A DNA stretch of 64,000 nucleotides from Wenjunlia vitaminophila DSM 41686 (GTDB lineage: Bacteria; Actinomycetota; Actinomycetes; Streptomycetales; Streptomycetaceae), in the NCBI RefSeq assembly GCF_000380165.1, contig NZ_KB904657.1:40831-104830 (forward strand), read 5' to 3'. Below the pieces are notes generated by a model. It did no database searches. It was not told the DNA's origin and saw only the letters and a program-made list of their open reading frames with translations. The position numbers and the translations under genes were made by a program. Of the stretch, positions 44,562 to 51,676 are shown piece by piece; position 1 is the first letter of the stretch; every line of letters starts with the position of its first letter.

Positions 44562-44915
44562 ATGAGGGACGCGGAGCGCATAGAGGTCGTCATGTCGCCG
44601 GACGGCACCGCGGGGGTGTGGGCCGACGGTCCGGCCGGGGCGCCCGGGGTGGACGCCCTGGCCCGAGTGCTCGACGGCGGCGCGCGGCACAGCTCGCGGT
44701 CGCGCCGGGACGCCCGGCGGCCCGGGCCGCCGGTACTCGGTCCGGGTGCCGATCGCCCTGCGCGACCCGGAGTTGCTGGCCGCGGCACTGACCGACCTGG
44801 GGTACGCGGCGGTGGAGACCCATGCCCGACCACAGCCGCTGTACGGCCAGCTCACCGGCGCGGCCCGGGCCGAGGTGATCGTCCGAGGGCGGCACGCCGG
44901 GGCGGGCCGCGATGA
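44562..44915 (+). CDS. DUF2997-like small protein, 3' end probably disturbed
   Basis: RIEVVMSPDGTAGVWADGPAGAPGVDALARVLDGG (residues about 6-40) resembles DUF2997, normally 60-70 residues. AGGGAG precedes ATG 44562. Here no stop occurs after the domain, and the frame runs to 44915, overlapping the next gene by 170 bp with low-complexity, Arg/Gly-rich sequence. This suggests a lost stop or frameshift. DUF2997 and DUF1257 genes are commonly adjacent, which supports the call. Confidence 0.5.
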   Translation: MRDAERIEVVMSPDGTAGVWADGPAGAPGVDALARVLDGGARHSSRSRRDARRPGPPVLGPGADRPARPGVAGRGTDRPGVRGGGDPCPTTAAVRPAHRRGPGRGDRPRAARRGGPR

Positions 44916-45129
44916 CCTGGGGTTCCTGCGGCGGCCCGACAGCACCCACGCGCTGGTGGTCAGCGGCCGGGACCGGAGCCGGTTCGACCGGAGGTGGCTG
45001 GCGCGGGTCACCCGGGCCTACGGGTGCGCCGTGGTGCAGCACTTCGCCAGGGGGCACGGTTACCAGGTGTCCCCCGGGGCACCGCTGCCGGGCGGCGCGC
45101 GCCGCCTCGTCCTGCGCCCCCGCGATTGA
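44746..45129 (+). CDS. DUF1257 (Ycf35-like) protein
   Basis: A 127-residue protein: LRDPELLAAALTDLGYAAVE, AEVIVRGRHAGAGRDDLGF and DSTHALVVSGRDRSRFDRRWLARVTRAYG match the DUF1257 pattern. GTG 44746 is the first in-frame start after TAG at 44581. Similarity seems to begin a few residues upstream (YSVRV), hinting that the original start has been lost. Function unknown; typical partner of DUF2997 and a MoxR-like ATPase (none here). Confidence 0.6.
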   Translation: MPIALRDPELLAAALTDLGYAAVETHARPQPLYGQLTGAARAEVIVRGRHAGAGRDDLGFLRRPDSTHALVVSGRDRSRFDRRWLARVTRAYGCAVVQHFARGHGYQVSPGAPLPGGARRLVLRPRD

Positions 45130-45446
45130 CCGATCTTTTTCGGATGTCCCGCCGCCCAGGCTCCCCCGACGGCAGGCACAAAAGGCGTCACCGCAGCCCG
45201 CCGGGCTCCCGGAAGAGATTTCAGAAAGTCTGGGTCACGCATCGCTCGAGAACGCGTGGGCTTTTGGCGGAATTTCCCTCAAGAGCACGGGACAAATACC
45301 GAAGAAGGCCGCACGCACCACGGTGCGCGCATTTCCGAGGATGGCCGAGAACCCACTGATCATCACCGCGCACCGATAAGTAGCTTTCCCTTGGCGTCGC
45401 TTCCCTAACCCGGGAGCCGACGCGGTACAGGGAGAGGAAAGCGGCC
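45130..45446. other. 317-bp intergenic region
   Basis: Lower GC than its surroundings. It ends with a ribosome binding site (GGGAGAGG) before the GH13 gene start. No gene or clear operator was seen. Confidence 0.5.
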
Positions 45447-46841
45447 TTGGGCGACTGGTGGCGCAACGCGGTCATCTACCAGATCTATCCCCGTTCGTTC
45501 ACCGATTCCAACGGCGACGGAATAGGTGACATAGCGGGCATCATCTCAAGACTGGACTACCTGGAGTGGTTGGGCGTTGACGCGGTGTGGTGCACCCCGC
45601 TCACCGTCTCCCCGAACCGGGACTACGGGTACGACGTGGCGGACTACACCGCCATCGACCCGGCCTTCGGCACCCTGGAGGATTTCGACCGGCTGGTCGC
45701 CGAGGCGGAACGGCGCGGAATCAGGGTGGTGCTTGACCTCGTCCCGAACCACACCAGCCGTCAACACCCGTGGTTCCGCGACGAACGCACGAAACGCGAG
45801 TACTACGTCTGGGCCGACCAGCCGAACAACTGGATGAGTTCGCTGCACGTCCCCGCCTGGACCTTCGATCCCGAGATGGGCCGCTACTACCTGCACAGCT
45901 ACCTGCCCGACCAGCCCGACCTGGACTGGTGGAACGAGGACGTGCGCGCCGAGTTCGACGACATCCTCCGGTTCTGGTTCGACCGCGGGGTGGCCGGCTT
46001 CCGGATCGACGCCTGCTACGTCATCGTCAAGGACCGCCTGTTGCGGGACAACCCGCCGGCAGGGCGGGACGACCACATGTGGGACCGGAACCGCGGGCAA
46101 CGTCCGGTGCACAGCGCCCACCAACCGGAGGTGCACGAGGTACTGCGGCGCTGGCGGAGGATCGGTGACGAGTACGACCCGCCGCGGCTGTTGATGGGCG
46201 CCACCTGGGTCCCCGAACTGGAGGAGCTGCGCCGCTACTACGGCGACGGCGACGAACTCCAGCTCCCCCAGTACCCGCAACTGCTGTTCAGCCGGTTCCG
46301 CGCACAGGAGCTGCGTCCCGTGGTGGAGGCCTGGCTGGACACCGTGGCACCGGACCACGACCCGGTGTGGTTGGCGTCCAACCACGACCTGTCCCGGTTC
46401 CCCACCCGTTGGTGCGACGGCGACGAGCGCAAGACGCGCATGGCGCTGACCATGCTGCTGACCCTCCCGGGCGCCTGCGTGCTGTTCCAGGGCGACGAGT
46501 TCGGGATGGAGGACACCGTCGTCCCGCCGGAGCTCACCAGGGACGCCGCGCCCATCCCCCGGGACGCCAGCCGCACCCCGGTGCCGTGGACCAGCGGCCC
46601 CAAGGGGGGCTTCACCACGGGGGAACCCTGGCTGCCGCTGGGCGACACCACCCGCAACGTGGCCGACCAACGGGCCGACCCGGACTCGGTGCTGCACCTG
46701 ACCCGGCGCCTGATCGCCCTGAAGAAGACCCTGGCCGGGCCCTACGAGGCCCTACCCGCCCCACCCGACCACTGGAGGTACCGGCGTGGTGAGGTCACCG
46801 TGGACCTGGACTTCGGCGCGTGGGACGTGAGCGTCGGATGA
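45447..46841 (+). CDS. GH13 alpha-glucosidase/amylase-like protein lacking the catalytic acid
   Basis: A 464-residue GH13 protein. Conserved regions: DLVPNHTS (region I), GFRIDACY with nucleophile Asp188 (II) and ASNHDLSRF (IV, His-Asp 313-314). Region III reads LLMGATWV, where the general acid Glu is expected; Ala252 (codon GCC, 46200-46202) takes its place. The C-terminal beta domain is short. TTG 45447 follows GGGAGAGG. It overlaps the next gene by ATGA, so it works with a TreT-like transferase. The missing acid suggests altered or lost hydrolysis. Confidence 0.88.
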   Translation: MGDWWRNAVIYQIYPRSFTDSNGDGIGDIAGIISRLDYLEWLGVDAVWCTPLTVSPNRDYGYDVADYTAIDPAFGTLEDFDRLVAEAERRGIRVVLDLVPNHTSRQHPWFRDERTKREYYVWADQPNNWMSSLHVPAWTFDPEMGRYYLHSYLPDQPDLDWWNEDVRAEFDDILRFWFDRGVAGFRIDACYVIVKDRLLRDNPPAGRDDHMWDRNRGQRPVHSAHQPEVHEVLRRWRRIGDEYDPPRLLMGATWVPELEELRRYYGDGDELQLPQYPQLLFSRFRAQELRPVVEAWLDTVAPDHDPVWLASNHDLSRFPTRWCDGDERKTRMALTMLLTLPGACVLFQGDEFGMEDTVVPPELTRDAAPIPRDASRTPVPWTSGPKGGFTTGEPWLPLGDTTRNVADQRADPDSVLHLTRRLIALKKTLAGPYEALPAPPDHWRYRRGEVTVDLDFGAWDVSVG

Positions 46842-48283
46842 GCGGGGTGACACCGGTCAACCCGACGCCGCCCGGGGTCGCCACGGCGTGGTCCACCCAG
46901 ACCGCCGAGGCGCTGCGGCACGACCCCCTGGTCAACGCTGCCCGCACCGCGCTGGACGGTCACACCGTGTGGCACGTCAACACCACCGCGGTCGGCGGGG
47001 GCATCGCCGAACTGCTGCGCTCGGCCGTTCCCTGGCACAACCGGGTGGGGCTGCGCACCCGCTGGCTGGTCACCTCCGGCGACACCGACTTCTTCACCGT
47101 CACCAAGCAACTTCACCACCTGTTCCACGGCAGTCCCGGCACCGGGGCCCCGCTCACCGGGGCCGACGCCGAGGTGTACGCCCGGGTGACCACCGAGGCC
47201 GCCCGCTCCGCGCTCACCCACATGTCCGCCGGCGACGTGGTGGTCCTCCACGACCCCCAGGTCCTCGGCATGGCCCCGCTGCTCGTGGACGCCGGGCTGC
47301 GGGTGGCCTGGCGCAGCCACATCGGCACCGCCGCGTGGTCGGACCCGGTGGCCGAGGCGTGGGGGTTCCTGGCCCGGTACCTGCCGGCGCCCCACCGCTA
47401 CGCGTTCTCCAGCGCGGACTACGTACCGCCCGCCGTGGACCGGTCACTCACCCGGGTGATCCACCCCACCATCGACCCCGGTTCGGCCAAGTGCCGCCCG
47501 CTGACCGGGACGGAGATCGAGGCGTTCACCTCCGCCATCGGCCTGACCACGGGGTCGGGGGCGGCCCTGCCCGGGACCGCCGCCAGCTACGCCGCGGACC
47601 GGGTGCGGGTGTTCCAGGACACCCCGCTGCCGCCCGACGCGCCGACCGTGCTGCAGATCTCCCGGTGGGACCCGCTGAAGGACATGTCGGGGGTGCTCAC
47701 CGGCTTCGTCGAGCACATCGCCGACGCCTCGCCGGACGCCCACCTGGTGCTGGCGGGTCCCGATCCGGACGACATCCCGGACGACCCGGAGAACCGGACC
47801 GTGTTCGACGCAGTACGCGCCGAACACCGCCGACTGCCCACCGCGTTGCGCCGGCGGGTGCACCTGGTGGTGCTCGGGCTCGCCGACGACGACACGGAGA
47901 TGGAGGCCAACGCCCTGGTCGTCAACGCCCTCCAGCGGCGGGCTACGGTCGTCTGTCAGAAGAGCCTGCAGGAAGGGTTCGGGCTCGCCGTGACCGAGGC
48001 GATGTGGAAGGAGCGGCCGGTGGTCGCCAGCGCGGTCGGTGGCATCCGGGAGCAGGTGGTGCCCGGGGTGCACGGGTTGCTCCTGGAGGAGCCCTCGGAC
48101 CTGGCCGCGTTCGGTTCCGCGGTGACCTCGCTCCTCAACCACCGGGCGCTGCGCGACCAGCTCACGGGTGCGGCCCGGCAGCACTGTCGGGAACGGTTCC
48201 TGGTCGACCGCGAACTGCGTGACTACGCCCGGCTGTACACCGAGCTCACCGGAGCTGGTCCGGCCGCGAGTCCAGGGCCGTGA
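46838..48283 (+). CDS. GT4 glycosyltransferase, trehalose synthase (TreT)-like
   Basis: A 481-residue GT-B enzyme. The N-terminal HVNTTAVGGGIAELLRSAVPW and WRSHIGTAAW segments resemble TreT. The C-terminal EGFGLAVTEAMWKERPVVAS carries the E-x7-E motif, and PTVLQISRWDPLKDMSGVL is the nucleotide-sugar domain entry. TreT joins NDP-glucose and glucose to form trehalose. It starts at ATG 46838 overlapping the GH13 stop and ends overlapping the MFS gene start, so three genes are coupled. Confidence 0.83.
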   Translation: MSGVTPVNPTPPGVATAWSTQTAEALRHDPLVNAARTALDGHTVWHVNTTAVGGGIAELLRSAVPWHNRVGLRTRWLVTSGDTDFFTVTKQLHHLFHGSPGTGAPLTGADAEVYARVTTEAARSALTHMSAGDVVVLHDPQVLGMAPLLVDAGLRVAWRSHIGTAAWSDPVAEAWGFLARYLPAPHRYAFSSADYVPPAVDRSLTRVIHPTIDPGSAKCRPLTGTEIEAFTSAIGLTTGSGAALPGTAASYAADRVRVFQDTPLPPDAPTVLQISRWDPLKDMSGVLTGFVEHIADASPDAHLVLAGPDPDDIPDDPENRTVFDAVRAEHRRLPTALRRRVHLVVLGLADDDTEMEANALVVNALQRRATVVCQKSLQEGFGLAVTEAMWKERPVVASAVGGIREQVVPGVHGLLLEEPSDLAAFGSAVTSLLNHRALRDQLTGAARQHCRERFLVDRELRDYARLYTELTGAGPAASPGP

Positions 48284-49575
48284 AGGGCGGGACGCTCCCC
48301 GACGACGCCGGGCCGACCCGCGTGCGGCGGGACACCGACCCGGTCGGGGCACGGCACCTGAGGGCCAGGTACGCGGTGAGCGCCGTGTTCTTCGTGCACG
48401 GCGCGTCGGTCGCCACCTGGGCGGCGGAGATCCCGCGGGTGCAGGAACGGCTGGGTCTCGAGGCGGGCGAGCTCGGTCTCGCACTGGCGGGACCGGGCAT
48501 GGGTGCGCTGCTGGGCAGTCAGCTCGGCGGCTGGCTGGTGGCCCGGTACGGCAGCCGTGGGGTGAGCACGGTCGCGGCCGTGGTCCTGTGTGCCAGCCTG
48601 CTGCTCGTCCCGTTCGCCTCCTCCGCCGGCACCCTCCTGGTCTGCCTGCTGGTCCTCGGCGCCGCGGACGCGGCGACCGACGTCGGGATGAACTCCCAGT
48701 CGGTGGTTCTGCAACGGGCCTGCCCCCGGCCCATTCTCAACGGGATGCACGCCACCAGGAGTCTGGGCGCCATCGTCGGGGCCCTGAGCGGGTCCCTGGT
48801 GATCGCCCAGGGCGTACCGGTCCGGCAGCACTTCGCGGTCGTCGCGCTCCTGCTCGCCGGGGTGTGCCTGGCCGCGGGGGGCCTGCTGCTCCCCGCGCAC
48901 CACGACCACGGCGCCGGTCCCCGCGGGACGGGGCGCCGGGGACCGACCGGGTCACGCCCGCGGGACCGCGGCGTTGCGGCTCGTTGGCGGGCCGTCGGGC
49001 CCCTGGCCCTGCTGGCGTTCCTGGCCGCGCTGGTCTCGGACATCCCCGCCTCGTGGGGCGGGGTGCAGCTCAGGGAACTCGGTGCCTCCGGGGGTGTGGC
49101 CGCCGCCTCCTACGCGGTGTTCTCGGCCGGGGAGGTGCTCGGCCGGATGTGCGGGGACCGCGCGGTGGCCCGCTACGGGTGGGCCCGACTGATCAGGACG
49201 GGCGCGGTGGTGACCGCGGTCGCGGTGGCCGTGACCCTGCCCACGGGACAGGCCCCGCTGCTCCTGGCGGCGCTGGCCCTCACCGGGCTGGGCGTCAGCG
49301 TCACCTTCCCCGGCGCCTTCTCCGGTGCCGGTGCCCTGCCGGGAGTGTCCCCGGGGGCGGCCATCGGCCAGGTCACGTTCGCCGGCCGGCTGGGCTGGAT
49401 GGCCGTCTCACCGTTGGTCGGTGGGCTGGCCACGGTGTTCGGGCTGACCGTGGCACTGGCCGTGTTGCCGCTCGCGGCCCTGGGCATAGCGCTGCTGGCA
49501 CCGGTCACCGAGCCCCCGGCGCGCGGTGCCCTGGACGCGTCCTCCCCGGTGAGCACCACCACCCTGCACGGCTGA
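48280..49575 (+). CDS. MFS transporter (YbjJ/MDR-like, 12 TM)
   Basis: A 431-residue membrane protein with about 12 hydrophobic segments and a central hydrophilic loop (about 205-235). Characteristic sequence GASVATWAAEIPRVQERLGL and GAADAATDVGMNSQSVVLQ is found in the YbjJ-like sugar/drug MFS group. GTG 48280 overlaps the TreT-like gene stop. Substrate unknown; coupling to the two sugar genes suggests a saccharide. Confidence 0.84.
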   Translation: MKGGTLPDDAGPTRVRRDTDPVGARHLRARYAVSAVFFVHGASVATWAAEIPRVQERLGLEAGELGLALAGPGMGALLGSQLGGWLVARYGSRGVSTVAAVVLCASLLLVPFASSAGTLLVCLLVLGAADAATDVGMNSQSVVLQRACPRPILNGMHATRSLGAIVGALSGSLVIAQGVPVRQHFAVVALLLAGVCLAAGGLLLPAHHDHGAGPRGTGRRGPTGSRPRDRGVAARWRAVGPLALLAFLAALVSDIPASWGGVQLRELGASGGVAAASYAVFSAGEVLGRMCGDRAVARYGWARLIRTGAVVTAVAVAVTLPTGQAPLLLAALALTGLGVSVTFPGAFSGAGALPGVSPGAAIGQVTFAGRLGWMAVSPLVGGLATVFGLTVALAVLPLAALGIALLAPVTEPPARGALDASSPVSTTTLHG

Positions 49576-50024
49576 GACCGGCCCGGTGCGGTCACCCCGG
49601 GCGGTCCGGCCACCGACGGGTGCCGCCCGCCCTCCCACGGGCGCTGGTTCCCCGTCACCTGATTGTTGACCGCGGGCCGCGCCACTCACGGTGGGCGACC
49701 CGCGCTCGAACGGCGTCGGTGGACGGGCACCGTACCGGTGCCGGGACCGAACGCCTGGCCGTACGGGCCCCGCCACCCGTATGCGAATATCCGATCCCGC
49801 GCTTCCCACGTCACCCGCGGCTCACTCCGAACCCGATAGCGGCGGAACAGGGATCAATGCGGAATGGCGAGAATTCTCAGCACCCTGGGTGAGGCCTTGC
49901 GCAGATATGCGGGCGAGCCCTACCGTGCTGTCTCCTCACGCCGGGGGGCCGGATTGTCGGCGTGGCGCGCATTATCACTGATCGCCTTACCCACAGGCGT
50001 TTCGGCAGGTAACAGGGGTCGCGG
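49576..50024. other. 449-bp intergenic region
   Basis: Between the MFS gene and the Crp-type gene. The right half (49780-50010) is less GC-rich, as expected for a promoter. I found no supported gene, repeat or hairpin of note. Confidence 0.5.
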
Positions 50025-50756
50025 ATGAGCTTGTTCAGGCAGCATCGTTCGTTCCTCGACGCACTCCCGCCGTATGACCGAAAGACATTCCTCAGTCTTG
50101 GCCAACGTCGCCAGTACGCGCCCGGCGAGGTGTTGTTGCGGGAGAACGACACCAGCACCTTCGTCCTGGTCATCCTCTCGGGCTGGTCGGTGGTGATGGT
50201 CGAGACCGACCGCGGCACCCCTCTCATTCTGGCGCTGCGCGGTGCCGGAGAGCTGGTCGGGGACCTCGCCGCAGTCGACCAGCGTCCGCGGAGCGCCACG
50301 GTGACGGCCCTGGAGCCGATGGAGGCCGTGGTGGTGCCCGGGCAGCGCTTCCGCACCTTCCTGGCCTCCCGGCCGCACGCGACTTCGCTGATCATGCGTC
50401 AGCTCAGTTCTCGACTGCGCGACGCCGATCACGAGCGCCGCTCCCTGGCGTCCCGCACCGTGCTCCAGCGCCTGTCCCTGAGCCTGCTCGACCTTGTGGC
50501 ACGGACTGGACACCGGGTGCCGGAGGGCATCGAGCTGAGCCTGCCGCTGCCGCAGCACGAGCTGGCCGCCGCGGTCGGTGCCACCCGGGAGGCGGTCGCC
50601 AAGGCCCTGCGGCTGCTGCGCCAGGAGGGCGTGGTCCGGACGGGGACCCGACGGCTGGTGGTCACCGACGTCCACCTGCTGCGCCTCCTGGCCTCGGGCG
50701 GGGGGCAGTCCGCCGCGGGGACCACGACCGTCAGGAATCCCTCGCCCGGTGTGTAA
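50025..50756 (+). CDS. Crp/Fnr-family regulator
   Basis: A 243-residue protein. An N-terminal cyclic-nucleotide-binding-type beta-barrel (YAPGEVLLRENDTSTFVLVI, GAGELVGDLAAVDQRPRSATV, about 10-120) is followed by a dimer helix and a Crp-type winged helix (LPQHELAAAVGATREAVAKALRLLRQEGVV, about 180-215). The pocket Arg/Ser pair is only partly seen in RPRSATVTA, so cAMP binding is possible. It lies 68 bp upstream of a nucleotide-cyclase-domain gene in the same direction, which may be meaningful. Confidence 0.87.
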   Translation: MSLFRQHRSFLDALPPYDRKTFLSLGQRRQYAPGEVLLRENDTSTFVLVILSGWSVVMVETDRGTPLILALRGAGELVGDLAAVDQRPRSATVTALEPMEAVVVPGQRFRTFLASRPHATSLIMRQLSSRLRDADHERRSLASRTVLQRLSLSLLDLVARTGHRVPEGIELSLPLPQHELAAAVGATREAVAKALRLLRQEGVVRTGTRRLVVTDVHLLRLLASGGGQSAAGTTTVRNPSPGV

Positions 50757-50824
50757 ACGGCTACAGCGGCGGACCGGCGGGACGGCGACGCTGGTCCGGT
50801 GACGGCAGCGACCAGGGGGTGTGA

Positions 50825-51676
50825 GTGAACGGCACGGAAGCGGTGAGCCGGCTGGTGCTCTTCGGGGACGCGTGTGGCTCGGGTCGGCTGGGCCTGGAGG
50901 ACAAGAAGCTGCTGCGGCGCGCCATGTACGGCGCGTTCGCGGACGGTTTCGACGCGGCCGGGGTGGCGTCAGGCGAGATCCACCAGGAGGACCGCGGCGA
51001 CGGCATCCTGGTCGCGCTCGATCCGAGCGTGCCGCCGGCGCCGATGGTGGGGCGGTGGGTGGACGCCGTCTACGAGAGCCTCAGGGCGCACAACCGCGGC
51101 AGTGCGGTGCGGACCCGGCTGCGTGTCGCCCTGCACGCGGGTCCGGTCGCCTGGGACGGGAGGGGACTCGTCGGCCGGGCCGTGGATCTGACCTGCCGGC
51201 TCTGTGACAGCCCGACGGCGAAGCAGGTGATGGCCGCGGCCGAGGGCTCGGACCTGCTCTTCGTCGCCTCGGACTGGATCTACACCAACGTGGTGGCCGA
51301 GGGCGGGCGGTACATCGAGCCGGAGCACTACCGGCCGGCCAGGATCACCCACAAGGAAACGGACGAACTGGCCTGGTTCCACGTTCCGCGACTGCCAGAA
51401 CCACCAGTGCCGACCCCGCCCCGGACCGGCTCGGCGGGCAACCAGGTCCCCGGGGCGGGGTCACCTCCGGGTGGCGGGCAGCCTGGGGGGAGCCTCCCGC
51501 CACCTCGGAGCCAACCCGACCCGTCCGCTCCGCCGGCCGCCCAGCAGACGTTCGGACGGACCGAGATCCACGTGCAGGGCGACAACCAGACCTTCCAGCA
51601 CAACGTGATCCACGGCGGGTTCGTCGGAATCCGCAAGGGTGGTCCCGACGACGGGGCGCGGGGGCGACGTGGCTGA
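50825..51676 (+). CDS. Nucleotide cyclase-domain protein with C-terminal GDNQ signalling motif
   Basis: A 283-residue protein. Residues 8-180 resemble a class III nucleotide cyclase: LVLFGDACGSGRL with metal ligand Asp15, HQEDRGDGILVAL with Asp59, and VALHAGPVAWDGRGLVGRAVD. The transition-state Asn is Asp121, with Arg125 kept (DLTCR). A Pro/Gly-rich linker (about 190-240) follows, then EIHVQGDNQTFQHNVIHGGF (about 247-266). That end motif is shared with the next protein's N-terminus. GTG 50825 overlaps nothing upstream; the 3' end overlaps the next gene. Confidence 0.75.
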   Translation: MNGTEAVSRLVLFGDACGSGRLGLEDKKLLRRAMYGAFADGFDAAGVASGEIHQEDRGDGILVALDPSVPPAPMVGRWVDAVYESLRAHNRGSAVRTRLRVALHAGPVAWDGRGLVGRAVDLTCRLCDSPTAKQVMAAAEGSDLLFVASDWIYTNVVAEGGRYIEPEHYRPARITHKETDELAWFHVPRLPEPPVPTPPRTGSAGNQVPGAGSPPGGGQPGGSLPPPRSQPDPSAPPAAQQTFGRTEIHVQGDNQTFQHNVIHGGFVGIRKGGPDDGARGRRG

